A stretch of 43,850 nucleotides of DNA from Acidovorax facilis. GTDB lineage: Bacteria; Pseudomonadota; Gammaproteobacteria; Burkholderiales; Burkholderiaceae_C. The DNA is taken from the NCBI RefSeq assembly GCF_023913775.1, contig NZ_JAMXAX010000033.1, positions 1 through 43,850 on the forward strand, in the 5' to 3' direction. The position numbers were made by a program, and so were the translations under genes. Under the pieces are notes generated by a model. The model worked only from the letters and a program-made list of their open reading frames with translations. It was not told the DNA's origin and made no database searches. Within the stretch, counting starts at the first letter, position 1; every line of letters starts with the position of its first letter. Of the stretch, positions 1 to 7,913 are shown in pieces.

Positions 1-74
1 TCTACCTGCTCCACCACCGCCAATTTAAAGGCCAGCGTGTAGTCGCGCTGCGTGCGTTTGACACTCGATTCCAT
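1..74 (-). CDS. IS3-family transposase OrfA, N-terminal fragment (runs off window)
   Basis: Reading leftward from an ATG at 74, the frame stays open to the window edge and gives about 24 residues beginning MESSVKRTQRDYTLAFKL. This resembles the start of the small HTH protein (OrfA) of IS3-type elements, in which a basic segment with YTLAFKLAVVEQV opens the helix-turn-helix. Only the amino end is visible, so the exact IS group, OrfB and the far end cannot be judged. A 31-base inverted repeat abuts the start codon. The element boundary probably lies between here and about 150, but no terminal repeat could be confirmed because the other end is outside the window. Confidence 0.7.
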   Translation of the reverse strand, partial: MESSVKRTQRDYTLAFKLAVVEQV

Positions 75-105
75 GACACATGCCCTTTTGAAAGGTCCAC
101 GTGTC
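75..105. repeat. Imperfect inverted repeat abutting the transposase start
   Basis: GACACATG at 75-82 faces CACGTGTC at 98-105, and the inner bases CCTTTT/AAAGG pair as well, giving an almost continuous stem with a tiny loop. The transposase ATG begins at the next base. Leader hairpins near transposase starts are known in insertion sequences as a guard against read-through translation; that role here is inference. Confidence 0.45.
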
Positions 106-150
106 AACGCTGGGTAGGACGGGTCACTTTCTAGAAAGAAGCCCCCGATC

Positions 151-672
151 ATGCGCCCTGTCTCTCCAGCCCCTTTGTCACGCGCCGTGCTGGCCGCTCT
201 TGCGTTGGCGGTGCTGCTGCCGGGTTGCGTGGGTACGGTACCCACCGCGCCCACTGCGCCGCGCAAGGTCGCGCGTCCTGTGCTCAACGACGTACCTGCC
301 GCGCCCGCCAATCCCTGGGGGAACCTGCAAACCCAGGTAGGCAACTATCCGGTCGGGGGCTCAGACTTCCTGCGTGCCGGCCCGCTGGCCGAGCGGCTGA
401 GTGGGCTGCTCGGTCTCGCCAACTACAACGTGCTGCTGGACAACCTGCAGGTGAGTGGGCCGCTGCGGCAAGACGGCTCCATGCTCTACATCACCGGCAA
501 CCGGCCGGACGCAGGCGACACGGCGGCCGCCGCCATCGTGATCCACGCCGCCACCGACACGGTACGCGTATGGCTGCTGACCGGCGGGGAGGAATGGGAC
601 GTGCAGGACCTGGGGACCCCGAAGACCCTGCCGGCCCACGTTGCCACGATGATGGAAAACGCGCGGCGCTGA
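151..672 (+). CDS. Hypothetical outer-membrane-type lipoprotein
   Basis: A 173-residue protein with a lipoprotein signal: a short basic start, a hydrophobic Ala/Leu stretch and the lipobox LPGC with Cys at about residue 26. A Pro/Ala-rich spacer follows. The mature part (about residues 50-173) is a small globular domain with FLRAGPLAERL and VRVWLLTGGEEWDV as notable stretches. I do not recognise a named family. The ATG at 151 is chosen because it leaves a normal signal peptide; AAGAA lies upstream at about 136-140. A perfect 12-base palindrome CTTTCTAGAAAG sits at 127-138 between the IS fragment and this gene. Its neighbours (IS fragment, iron-signalling genes) give no clear functional hint. 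Confidence 0.75.
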   Translation: MRPVSPAPLSRAVLAALALAVLLPGCVGTVPTAPTAPRKVARPVLNDVPAAPANPWGNLQTQVGNYPVGGSDFLRAGPLAERLSGLLGLANYNVLLDNLQVSGPLRQDGSMLYITGNRPDAGDTAAAAIVIHAATDTVRVWLLTGGEEWDVQDLGTPKTLPAHVATMMENARR

Positions 673-731
673 GCGCGCAGCCGACCTGTCCGCGTGGTGG
701 CGTGCCCAGGATCTGGGCGGGAATGTGTTTC

Positions 732-751
732 TATAATCGAGAATCATTCTC
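732..751 (+). promoter_or_regulatory. Fur-type operator overlapping a consensus -10 box
   Basis: TATAAT at 732-737 is a perfect sigma70 -10 hexamer. Directly after it GAGAATCATTCTC (739-751) is a perfect 6-1-6 palindrome that matches the Fur half-site pattern GATAAT-C-ATTATC at 11 of 13 positions. No good -35 is visible. Fur bound here would block initiation, so the sigma factor gene starting at 769 should be expressed under iron limitation. The site is seen in the sequence; the regulation is inferred from the family. Confidence 0.75.
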
Positions 752-768
752 AAAAAGGCCGTCACGCC

Positions 769-1281
769 ATGTCTGCCGCTCATCCCCTGCACGCGCTCTA
801 CAGCCACCACCACGGATGGCTGCAGTCCTGGCTGCGCCGGCGGCTCGGTTGTGCCGACGATGCGGCCGACCTGGCGCAGGACACTTTCGTGCGCCTGCTC
901 GCACGGCCGACCGCCATCGCCCCCGACGCGATGCGCGAGCCGCGCGCCTACCTGACCACGGTGGCACGCGGGCTGCTGGTGGACTTCTGGCGCCGGGGTG
1001 AACTGGAGCGCGCCTACCTGGCAGACCTGGCCCTGCAGCCCGAGGTGCTGCAGCCATCCCCCGAAGAGCGCCTGGCCGCCGTGCAGATGCTCCACGCGGT
1101 CGATGCATTGTTGCAGGGCCTGACGCCCAAAACGCGCGCAGCGTGGCTCATGAACCGGCTCGATGGTCTCACGCATGCAGAGATTGCCGAGCGGCTGCAG
1201 GTGTCGTTGCCCCGCGTGCGCCAATACCTGGCCAACGCCATGCGCCACGCCTACCACCTGCGTTTTGGCGGCGCGGCGTGA
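769..1281 (+). CDS. ECF RNA polymerase sigma factor, FecI-like
   Basis: A 170-residue extracytoplasmic-function sigma factor. Region 2 covers about residues 10-75, with DDAADLAQDTFVRLL as the core-binding/-10 segment. Region 4 covers about residues 105-165, with the HTH LDGLTHAEIAERLQVSLPRV. Proteins of this group are released by a FecR-like partner when a TonB receptor binds its siderophore, and then transcribe the receptor gene. The ATG at 769 gives the usual FecI length; an upstream in-frame start at 694 would place the promoter inside the gene. The stop overlaps the GTG of the next gene (GTGA at 1278-1281), which indicates translational coupling. A Fur-like operator lies just upstream. 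Confidence 0.9.
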   Translation: MSAAHPLHALYSHHHGWLQSWLRRRLGCADDAADLAQDTFVRLLARPTAIAPDAMREPRAYLTTVARGLLVDFWRRGELERAYLADLALQPEVLQPSPEERLAAVQMLHAVDALLQGLTPKTRAAWLMNRLDGLTHAEIAERLQVSLPRVRQYLANAMRHAYHLRFGGAA

Positions 1282-2363
1282 GCAGTGCGGGCTGGACAAT
1301 GGGCGGCCCACCTGGTGGTACAGGCGACGACCATCCCGTGCCGCCTGCCGTGCTGGAGGCCGCCATCGGCTGGCAACTGCGCCAGGGCGAGGGCGATACC
1401 TCGCCGGCGGACGCCCAAGCCCTGGCCGACTGGGTGGCCGCACACCCCGACCATGCCCGCGCCTGGCGCCAGCTGGGCGACATCGACCAGCACTTGGCCC
1501 GCGCCGCCGCAGGTCCCGGAGCCCGCGCAGCGTTGCTGCTGCCACCGCGCCGGCGCCGTCCTGCCCGTGTGGCGGGCGCCGTGCTGGGACTGGCGTTGGC
1601 GGTGGCCTGCGGGGTGCTGGTGCTGGACCGCTACCAGCCCGTGGGCCAGTTGCTGTCCGACCACCGCACCGCCACCGGCGAGCGCCGCACCATCGTGCTG
1701 CCCGACCAGACCGTGCTGCACCTGAACACCCGCAGCGCTGTGAATGTCGTGTTCAGCCAAGACCAGCGCGCCATCCACCTGCGCGCGGGCGAGGTGGCCG
1801 TGGAAACCAGCCATGCCGACCCGGCCGAGCGACGCCCGTTCGTCGTGCTGACCGAGGACGGCAGCCTGCGCGCTCTGGGCACCCGCTTCACCGTGCGCCG
1901 CTGGCCACGGGCGCACACCGCTGGCAGCGATGGGGCGCAGGGCCGTGGCGCGCCCGCCACCGAGGTCGCGGTCACCCAGTCGGCCGTTGCGGCCCGCCCG
2001 GCGAACTGTGCGGCAGCAGCGTCCGAGCCGTGCGCTGCCGAGCGCATCGTGTCGGCCGGGCAGGGCGCGCGGCTGGAAGGCGGGTGGGTGGACCCGTGGG
2101 CGGCCCCGCCCGATGCCGACGCATGGAAGGACGGCATGCTGGTCGTGGACAACCAACCTTTGGGCGAGGTGGTGGCCATGCTGGCGCGGCACCGGGTCGG
2201 CCACCTGGGTGTCGACCCCCGTGTGGCCGGGTTGCGCGTGACGGGCACGCTGCCCCTGGCGGACACCGACCAGGCCCTGTTGGCTCTGACTGCGGCCGTG
2301 CCGGTGGAGGTGGTCTGGACCACGCGCTGGTGGGTCATGCTCAAGCCGCGTGCTGCGCCCTGA
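1278..2363 (+). CDS. FecR-like anti-sigma / sigma regulator
   Basis: About 361 residues if read from the GTG at 1278 that overlaps the sigma factor stop; an ATG at 1299 is the alternative. The N-terminal DUF4880-type helix bundle (about residues 20-75: LEAAIGWQLRQGEGD, ADWVAAHPDHARAW) is the cytoplasmic sigma-binding part. A single membrane helix follows at about 95-118. The periplasmic FecR domain (about 130-215) contains ERRTIVLPDQTVLHLNTRS and RALGTRFTVRR. A Cys-containing, Ala-rich insertion at about 220-255 separates it from a C-terminal STN-like segment that would contact the receptor's signalling domain. Co-transcribed with the sigma factor and followed by the receptor gene. Confidence 0.88.
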   Translation: MSSAGWTMGGPPGGTGDDHPVPPAVLEAAIGWQLRQGEGDTSPADAQALADWVAAHPDHARAWRQLGDIDQHLARAAAGPGARAALLLPPRRRRPARVAGAVLGLALAVACGVLVLDRYQPVGQLLSDHRTATGERRTIVLPDQTVLHLNTRSAVNVVFSQDQRAIHLRAGEVAVETSHADPAERRPFVVLTEDGSLRALGTRFTVRRWPRAHTAGSDGAQGRGAPATEVAVTQSAVAARPANCAAAASEPCAAERIVSAGQGARLEGGWVDPWAAPPDADAWKDGMLVVDNQPLGEVVAMLARHRVGHLGVDPRVAGLRVTGTLPLADTDQALLALTAAVPVEVVWTTRWWVMLKPRAAP

Positions 2364-2374
2364 GGATGAAAATA

Positions 2375-2428
2375 CTAAGAAAATAGGCCGCTACCGCTTG
2401 ATGGGCAAGCGCTGGAAGCTATCAAAAG
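2375..2428. repeat. Dispersed palindromic repeat, copy A
   Basis: AT-rich flank AATACTAAGAAAATAG, then CGCTTG-ATGGG-CAAGCG (inverted core 2395-2411) and the tail GGAAGCTATCAAAAG. It belongs to the same family as the copies near 5270, 16720, 20500, 31490, 31620 and 41140. It lies in the gap between the fecR-like and receptor genes. The rest of that gap (2429-2670) should hold the sigma-dependent receptor promoter, but I could not pick a convincing site; GGAG at 2659-2662 is the likely ribosome-binding site of the receptor gene. Confidence 0.7.
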
Positions 2429-2670
2429 ATGAGCGGATTGGTGCGGCTGATCGACGGTTCCATTCAGTTCAACCCAGATCCACCCGCCGAAGCAGATCAA
2501 CCCAGAGCGCCGCTGCCAGCTGGCACCCCATCCACCAACGATGCCGGCCCGAAAAAGAAATTGCCCCGGCCCCCTCTCACTTTTCGGCACCCGTTCGGCA
2601 ATCAGACAGAGACCGTGCATCCGCGCGGTTGCCCCTCTTTTCTGACGTGACCCGTTTCGGAGCCTGACCC

Positions 2671-5154
2671 ATGCCCTCTGCTGTTCTCCCCTTTCCGCTG
2701 AACCCCTGCGCTGCGGCGCTGCTGCTCGCGCTGGCGGCCTCTGCGGTGGCTGCACAGCCAGCCACGGCAGAGACCCCCGCGGCCACGGCCAGCGCTGCGG
2801 CGGTGCGCGACTACGACCTGCCCGCCGGGCCATTGGGGGCGGCCCTCAACCGCATCGCGCGCGACGCAGGCCTGGCCCTCACCGCCGATGCGCAGTTGGT
2901 GGAAGGCCGCAACGCGGCGCCCGTGCGGGGCCGCTTCGATGCCCCCGAGGCACTGCGCCGCGCGCTGGCGGGTTCGGGGCTGGAGCTGCGGCAGGCCACG
3001 GGCGGCGTCTTCACGCTGCGCGAGGCATCGCGCCCTGCAGCGCAGGCACCGCGGCTCAGCGATGCCGCCACCCTGGGCGCCGTCACCGTGACGGCCAGCG
3101 CCGAGGCAGCGCCCGGCGATTTGCCGCCCGCCTATGCCGGCGGCCAGGTTGCCACGGGCAGCCGGGTCGGCCTGCTGGGTCACCAGAGCCTGATGGACAC
3201 GCCGTTTCACATCACCAGCTACACGGCCGAACTCATGCAGGACCAGCAGGCGATCACCGTAGCCGATGTGCTGGCCAACGACCCGTCCGTGCGCACGGTG
3301 TCCTACAGCCTGACCAACGCTGCTGCGGGGGGCGACATCTTTCTGATCCGCGGCTTCTCGGTGCAGGACTCGGTGCTGTTCGACGGGATCGGCGGCATCG
3401 CCACCAACCGTACCGTGGCGGTCGAAGCGGCCGAGCGCGTCGAGGTGCTCAAGGGCCCCAACGCGCTGCTCAACGGCATGGCGCCTGGGGCGGGCGGCGC
3501 GGTGGGCGGCGCCATCAACCTGGTGCCCAAGCGGGCGGGCGACGTGCCGCTGACCCGCCTGACCACCACTTACCTATCCAAAGGCAACCTGGGCGGCCAC
3601 CTGGACGTGGGCCGCCGGTTCGGCGACGACCACCAGTGGGGTGTGCGCTTCAACGGCGTCTACCGTGACGGGAAGACCGCCACCCAGGGCCAGTCCGTCG
3701 AGCTGGGGGCTGCGGCGCTGGCCGTGGACTACCAGGGCAGCCAGTTGCGGGCCTCGGTAGATGCCGGCCACCAGACGATGAACAACGAAGCGCCGCAAGG
3801 CGCCGCTGGCTTCGGTATCGACGACGCCATTGACATCCCCAGGCCGCCCCGGGCCAGCCAACGCATCGCCCAGGATTGGGAATTCGCCAGGTCGCAGAGC
3901 AACTACCTGTTGGCCAAAGCCGAGTACGACCTCACCCCCGACTGGACGCTCTCTGCGGCGGCCGGTGGCAGCCACACGCGGTCCCGCTACCTCGCCAACG
4001 ACGTGTTCGTGACCAGCGTGCAAGGCGATGCGCAGGCCACCACGTACTTCTGGCCCAACTGGACGAACTACCGCACCGTGCAAGGCGGCCTGCAGGGCAC
4101 GGTGCGCGCCGGCGAGCTCACGCACCGCATCCACCTGCATGCGTCGTACCTGAAGAAGGACAGCGGCTTCACGGCGCAGTACTACGGCTTCGACAGCTTC
4201 GCCACGAACATGTATGCACCCGCGGCCACAGCGCGTCCGTCCATCGACGGTTTCTCATCGCGGCCGCCACAGACCGATTCCTTGCAGTTGCCGTCTGTGG
4301 CGCTGGCCGACACCGTCTCGCTGTGGCAAGACCGCCTGTCCGTCACCCTGGGTGCCCGCTACCAGCGCGTGAAGGTCGTCAAGTACGACACCACCACCGG
4401 GGCAGGCAGCACCGCGTACGACGAGCACGCGGTAACGCCGGCGCTGGCGGCGGTGTTCAAGCTACAGCCGCACGTATCGCTCTACGGCAATTACATCGAA
4501 GGGCTGGTCCAGGGCGATTCAGCGCCGCTGGGCACCACCAACGCCGGACAGGTGTTTCCGCCGGTCCGGACGAAGCAGCGGGAGGTGGGCGTGAAGGCCG
4601 ATTGGGGCCGCTTCAGCACCACAGCGAGCCTGTTCCACATCCAGAAGCCGAGCGGGCTGGTGGCGTCCAACGGCGATGGCACGTTCACCTACCAGGTCGG
4701 TGCAGAGCAGCGCAACCGCGGCGTTGAACTCAATGTCTTCGGCGAGGTGGCCCGGGGCACGCGCCTTTTGGGCGGCGTGACCTTCAACGATGCCCGGCTG
4801 ACCAAAACCGAAGGCGGCACCTACAACGGCAACGCCGCACCCAATGTGTCGCGCTGGCAGCTCAACCTGGGCAGCGACCACGACGTGGCTGCCGTTCCAG
4901 GACTGACGCTGTCGGCCCGCATGATCTCCAGCAGCGCGCAGCATGTGGACGCCGCCAACCTGCGGCGCATTCCGGGCTGGACGCGCTGGGACATCGGTGC
5001 CCGCTACAAGACCCAGGCGTGGAGCCGGCCGCTGGTGCTGCGCGCGGGCGTGGACAACCTGTTCAACCGCAACTACTGGTCCAGCGGCTCCGGCAACTGG
5101 CTGTATGTAGGAAGTCCTCGCACGGTGACTCTCTCTGCCACGGTGGATTTCTGA
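2671..5154 (+). CDS. TonB-dependent siderophore receptor with signalling (STN) domain
   Basis: An 827-residue outer-membrane transporter. Signal peptide at about 1-28. The periplasmic STN/secretin-like domain at about 48-115 (YDLPAGPLGAALNRIARDAG) is the part that talks to FecR. The plug domain lies at about 165-285 (MDTPFHITSYTAELMQDQQA; VEVLKGPNALLNG; GGAINLVPKRAG). A 22-strand barrel runs to the C-terminal Phe of ATVDF. The plug and barrel motifs fit ferric-siderophore receptors (FhuE/FpvA/FoxA type); the exact ligand cannot be read from sequence. With the sigma factor and FecR-like protein upstream it forms a complete cell-surface signalling set, so it probably induces its own synthesis. 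Start chosen for the signal peptide and GGAG upstream. Confidence 0.93.
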   Translation: MPSAVLPFPLNPCAAALLLALAASAVAAQPATAETPAATASAAAVRDYDLPAGPLGAALNRIARDAGLALTADAQLVEGRNAAPVRGRFDAPEALRRALAGSGLELRQATGGVFTLREASRPAAQAPRLSDAATLGAVTVTASAEAAPGDLPPAYAGGQVATGSRVGLLGHQSLMDTPFHITSYTAELMQDQQAITVADVLANDPSVRTVSYSLTNAAAGGDIFLIRGFSVQDSVLFDGIGGIATNRTVAVEAAERVEVLKGPNALLNGMAPGAGGAVGGAINLVPKRAGDVPLTRLTTTYLSKGNLGGHLDVGRRFGDDHQWGVRFNGVYRDGKTATQGQSVELGAAALAVDYQGSQLRASVDAGHQTMNNEAPQGAAGFGIDDAIDIPRPPRASQRIAQDWEFARSQSNYLLAKAEYDLTPDWTLSAAAGGSHTRSRYLANDVFVTSVQGDAQATTYFWPNWTNYRTVQGGLQGTVRAGELTHRIHLHASYLKKDSGFTAQYYGFDSFATNMYAPAATARPSIDGFSSRPPQTDSLQLPSVALADTVSLWQDRLSVTLGARYQRVKVVKYDTTTGAGSTAYDEHAVTPALAAVFKLQPHVSLYGNYIEGLVQGDSAPLGTTNAGQVFPPVRTKQREVGVKADWGRFSTTASLFHIQKPSGLVASNGDGTFTYQVGAEQRNRGVELNVFGEVARGTRLLGGVTFNDARLTKTEGGTYNGNAAPNVSRWQLNLGSDHDVAAVPGLTLSARMISSSAQHVDAANLRRIPGWTRWDIGARYKTQAWSRPLVLRAGVDNLFNRNYWSSGSGNWLYVGSPRTVTLSATVDF

Positions 5155-5237
5155 CGGGAGCAGTGCTGCCGTGGGCGGACGGGCAAATGGATGGAGGAGG
5201 GGGTAGTGGTGTCTTCCCCAGTGGGCCTTGGTGCACG

Positions 5238-5304
5238 AAATATGAATTAAATTGGCCTCTACCGCTTGATAGGTAAGCGCCAAACGCTATTGATTTGATA
5301 GTGA
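5238..5304. repeat. Dispersed palindromic repeat, copy B
   Basis: AT-rich flank AAATATGAATTAAATTGGCC, core CGCTTGATAGGTAAGCG (5263-5279), then ACGCTATTGATTTGATAGTG. It sits between the receptor gene and the polyol operon. The tail TATTGATTTGATAGT closely resembles that of copy C near 16745. Confidence 0.7.
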
Positions 5305-5360
5305 TTTGGGGCATCCGCGACTTCAACCGTGCTGGGGGTCCGGCCCCTCTCTTCCTGGTC

Positions 5361-5545
5361 GGTTAGATACCCTGTTGACACCTCTAGGTATAAATCCTGA
5401 GTATCTGGTGCAAATTGGTATTTGTGGAGGCATCTGGAGTACCAATCGAGCATTGCAGCATCGGTATCGTTCAGTTCGTCAATGCCGTATGCCTGCACTG
5501 GCGTTGAACGGTCGATCCCATACCAATTACGAAGGAGACATTCCG
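5361..5545 (+). promoter_or_regulatory. Control region of the polyol operon
   Basis: This upstream region carries TTGACA at 5375-5380 (a candidate -35 with no good -10 at the right spacing, which fits an activator-dependent promoter). AGATAC (5365-5370) faces GTATCT (5401-5406). ATCTGG occurs twice, 29 bases apart (5403, 5432). AATTGGTAT (5413-5421) is the exact reverse complement of ATACCAATT (5520-5528), with a further TACCAAT at 5440. These are candidate sites for the AraC-type regulator encoded at 12156. GAAGGAG at 5531-5537 is a strong ribosome-binding site for the binding-protein gene. Confidence 0.45.
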
Positions 5546-6877
5546 ATGCCACATTCCCCCCGTGTTTTTGCTCCCCAGCGCCTGGCCCTGGCCGCTGCAC
5601 TGGCCCTGTCGCTGTGCGGCGCCGCCAGCGCGCAGACCGAGCTGGTCATTGCCACCGTGAACAACGGCCACATGATCGAGATGCAAAAGCTCAGCAAAAA
5701 CTTCGAGCAGGCGAACCCCCACATCAAGCTCAAGTGGGTCACGCTGGAAGAAGGCGTGCTGCGCCAGCGCGTGACCACCGACATCGCCACCAAGGGCGGC
5801 CAGTTCGACGTGATGACGATCGGCATGTACGAGGCGCCCATCTGGGGCAAGAAGGGCTGGCTGCAGGAGCTGAAAACCGACGCTGCGTACGACGTGGACG
5901 ACCTGCTGCCCGCCGTGCGAAACGGCCTGTCCATCGACGGCAAGCTGTTCGCTGCGCCGTTCTATGGCGAAAGCTCGATGCTCATGTACCGCAAGGACCT
6001 GGCCGACAAGGCGGGCGTGCAGGTTCCCGAGCGTCCCACCTGGCCGCAGATCAAGGACCTGGCCGCCAAGATGCACGACCCCAAGAACGGGGTGTACGGC
6101 ATCTGCCTGCGCGGTAAGCCGGGCTGGGGCGACAACATGGCGTTCTTGACCACGCTGGTCAACACCTTTGGTGGCCAGTGGTTCGACATGCAGTGGAAGC
6201 CGCAGCTCGAGTCCAAGCCCTGGAAGGACGCGATCAACTTCTACGTGGACCTGCTCAAGAACTACGGCCCGCCCGGCTCTGCCGCCAACAGCTTCAACGA
6301 GATCCTGGCGCTGACCAACTCGGGCAAGTGCGGCATGTGGGTGGACGCGACCATTGCGGCATCGTTCGTGGCGGACCCCAAGCAGTCCAAGGTGGCCGAC
6401 CAGATGGCCTTTGCCCAGGCGCCCACCATGAACACGCCCAAGGGCGCTAACTGGCTGTGGTCGTGGAATCTGGCCATCCCGGCTGGTTCCAAAAAGGTGG
6501 ACGCCGCGCAGAAGTTCATCACCTGGTCCACCAGCAAGGAATACATCCAGCTCGTGGCCAAGACCAACGGCTGGGCCAATGTGCCCACCGGCACGCGCAA
6601 GAGCACGTACGCATCGCTCGAGTTCCAGAAGGCAGCGCGCTTTGCGGCCGCTGAGAAGACGGCCATCGACTCGGCCAACCCGACGGATTCGACGCTGCCC
6701 AAGAGCCCGTATGTGGGGGTGCAGTTCGCTGCGATTCCGGAGTTCCAGTCGATTGGCATCGCCGTGGGCCAGCAGATGAGTTCGGCACTGGCGGGCAAGA
6801 CGACGGTGGACGCGGCGCTCAAAGCCAGCCAGGTGTCGGCAGACCGCGAAATGAAGAAGGCCGGCTACTACAAATAG
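5546..6877 (+). CDS. mtlE: Polyol ABC transporter, periplasmic binding protein (MtlE/SmoE type)
   Basis: A 443-residue family-1 extracellular solute-binding protein. Signal peptide at about 1-30, ending GAASAQ; mature protein begins TELVIATVNNG. Typical stretches are VTLEEGVLRQRVTTDIATK, FDVMTIGMYEAPIWGK and FYGESSMLMYRKDLADKAG. It would bind mannitol, sorbitol or arabitol in the periplasm and deliver it to the permeases encoded next. The ATG at 5546 has GAAGGAG eight bases upstream. It is the first gene of a long co-directional cluster whose catabolic genes (two polyol dehydrogenases, xylulokinase, fructokinase) support a polyol ligand. A 126-base inverted repeat starts at its stop codon and separates it from the permease genes. 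Confidence 0.88.
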   Translation: MPHSPRVFAPQRLALAAALALSLCGAASAQTELVIATVNNGHMIEMQKLSKNFEQANPHIKLKWVTLEEGVLRQRVTTDIATKGGQFDVMTIGMYEAPIWGKKGWLQELKTDAAYDVDDLLPAVRNGLSIDGKLFAAPFYGESSMLMYRKDLADKAGVQVPERPTWPQIKDLAAKMHDPKNGVYGICLRGKPGWGDNMAFLTTLVNTFGGQWFDMQWKPQLESKPWKDAINFYVDLLKNYGPPGSAANSFNEILALTNSGKCGMWVDATIAASFVADPKQSKVADQMAFAQAPTMNTPKGANWLWSWNLAIPAGSKKVDAAQKFITWSTSKEYIQLVAKTNGWANVPTGTRKSTYASLEFQKAARFAAAEKTAIDSANPTDSTLPKSPYVGVQFAAIPEFQSIGIAVGQQMSSALAGKTTVDAALKASQVSADREMKKAGYYK

Positions 6878-7001
6878 GCAAGCACCCATTGGGCTACTGC
6901 GCGGCCCGATCTGGGGGCGGTGTTCCTCGCCGTACGGGAGTACGACTGCGGTACAGCACCCCCACCTCGGGCCGCTCGCTACGCCCACTGGGCGCTTGCC
7001 T
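6876..7001. repeat. Long imperfect inverted repeat between binding-protein and permease genes
   Basis: AGGCAAGC at 6876-6883 faces GCTTGCCT at 6994-7001. The arms extend about 45-48 bases each (CCCATTGGGC against GCCCACTGGGC; GCGGCCCGA against TCGGGCCGC; GGGGGCGGTGT against ACAGCACCCCC). The centre holds its own small hairpin, CGTAC-GGGA-GTACG (6931-6944). The first arm overlaps the stop codon of the binding-protein gene. The layout resembles the REP/BIME between malE and malF of enteric bacteria, which lets the binding protein be made in excess over the permeases; that function is inferred. Confidence 0.75.
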
Positions 7002-7034
7002 CACTGCGTTGTGTAAGTCTGTATCGGAATTCCC

Positions 7035-7898
7035 ATGAACCGCCGCCTGCTTCCCCGCCTGCTGCTCACGCCAGCCATGGCCACGCTCTTCCTTTGGATG
7101 ATCGTGCCGCTGGTGATGACGATCTACTTCTCGCTCATCCGCTACAACCTCATGCAGCCCGACCAGACGGGGTTTGCGGGGCTGGAGAATTTCGAGTACT
7201 TCGTCACCGACCCATCGTTCGGGGCTGCAGTGGTCAACACCATCCTGCTGCTGGGCAGCGTGATCCTCATCACGGTGTTCTTCGGCGTGGCGATCGCGCT
7301 GCTCATCAACGATCCATTTCCGGGCCGGAGCATCGTGCGGGTGCTGCTGATCTCGCCGTTCTTTGTCATGCCCACGGTGAACGCGCTGATGTGGAAGAAC
7401 ATGATGATGAACCCTATCTACGGCGTGCTCGCCCAGGTGTGGATGTTCTTTGGCGCACAGCCGGTGGACTGGCTTACCGACCACCCGCTGTTCTCGGTGA
7501 TCGTCATGGTGTCATGGCAGTGGCTGCCGTTTGCCACGCTGATCTTCATGACCGCATTGCAGAGCATGAACCACGAACAGCTGGAAGCATCGCGCATGGA
7601 CGGCGCCAACTACCTGCAGCAGCTGCGCTACCTGTATGTGCCACACCTGGCGCGCTCGGTGGCCGTGGTGGTGATGATCGAACTCATCTTTTTGCTTAGC
7701 ATCTTTGCCGAGATCTACACCACCACGGGTGGCGGGCCGGGCGATGCGAGCACCAACGTCACCTTCCTGATCTTCAAGCAGGCACTGCTCAACTTCGACG
7801 CGGGTGTGGCCTCGGCCGGGGCGCTGTTCGCAGTGTTGCTGGCCAATATCGCGGCGGTGTTTCTGATCCGCATGGTCGGCAAGAACCTTGACAAGTAA
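7035..7898 (+). CDS. mtlF: Polyol ABC transporter permease 1 (MtlF/SmoF type)
   Basis: A 287-residue inner-membrane permease of the binding-protein-dependent family with about six membrane helices. The first (ATLFLWMIVPLVMTIYFSL) follows a short basic start. The EAA loop that docks the ATPase is at about 180-195 (EQLEASRMDGANYLQQLRYL). The C-terminal helix ends at FLIRMVGKNLDK. It would form the translocation channel with the next gene's product. It starts 33 bases after the long inverted repeat and ends 15 bases before permease 2. Confidence 0.9.
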   Translation: MNRRLLPRLLLTPAMATLFLWMIVPLVMTIYFSLIRYNLMQPDQTGFAGLENFEYFVTDPSFGAAVVNTILLLGSVILITVFFGVAIALLINDPFPGRSIVRVLLISPFFVMPTVNALMWKNMMMNPIYGVLAQVWMFFGAQPVDWLTDHPLFSVIVMVSWQWLPFATLIFMTALQSMNHEQLEASRMDGANYLQQLRYLYVPHLARSVAVVVMIELIFLLSIFAEIYTTTGGGPGDASTNVTFLIFKQALLNFDAGVASAGALFAVLLANIAAVFLIRMVGKNLDK

Positions 7899-7913
7899 GA
7901 CGGGGCAACGCTC

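Noticed and set aside
361-1545. Long reverse frame opposite the lipoprotein and sigma factor genes
   Set aside because: High GC gives long shadow frames; the forward genes have clear family motifs and the reverse product has none.
5471-6988. 505-codon reverse frame opposite the binding-protein gene
   Set aside because: It is a shadow of a well-supported solute-binding protein, rich in His/Arg/Gly with no domain.
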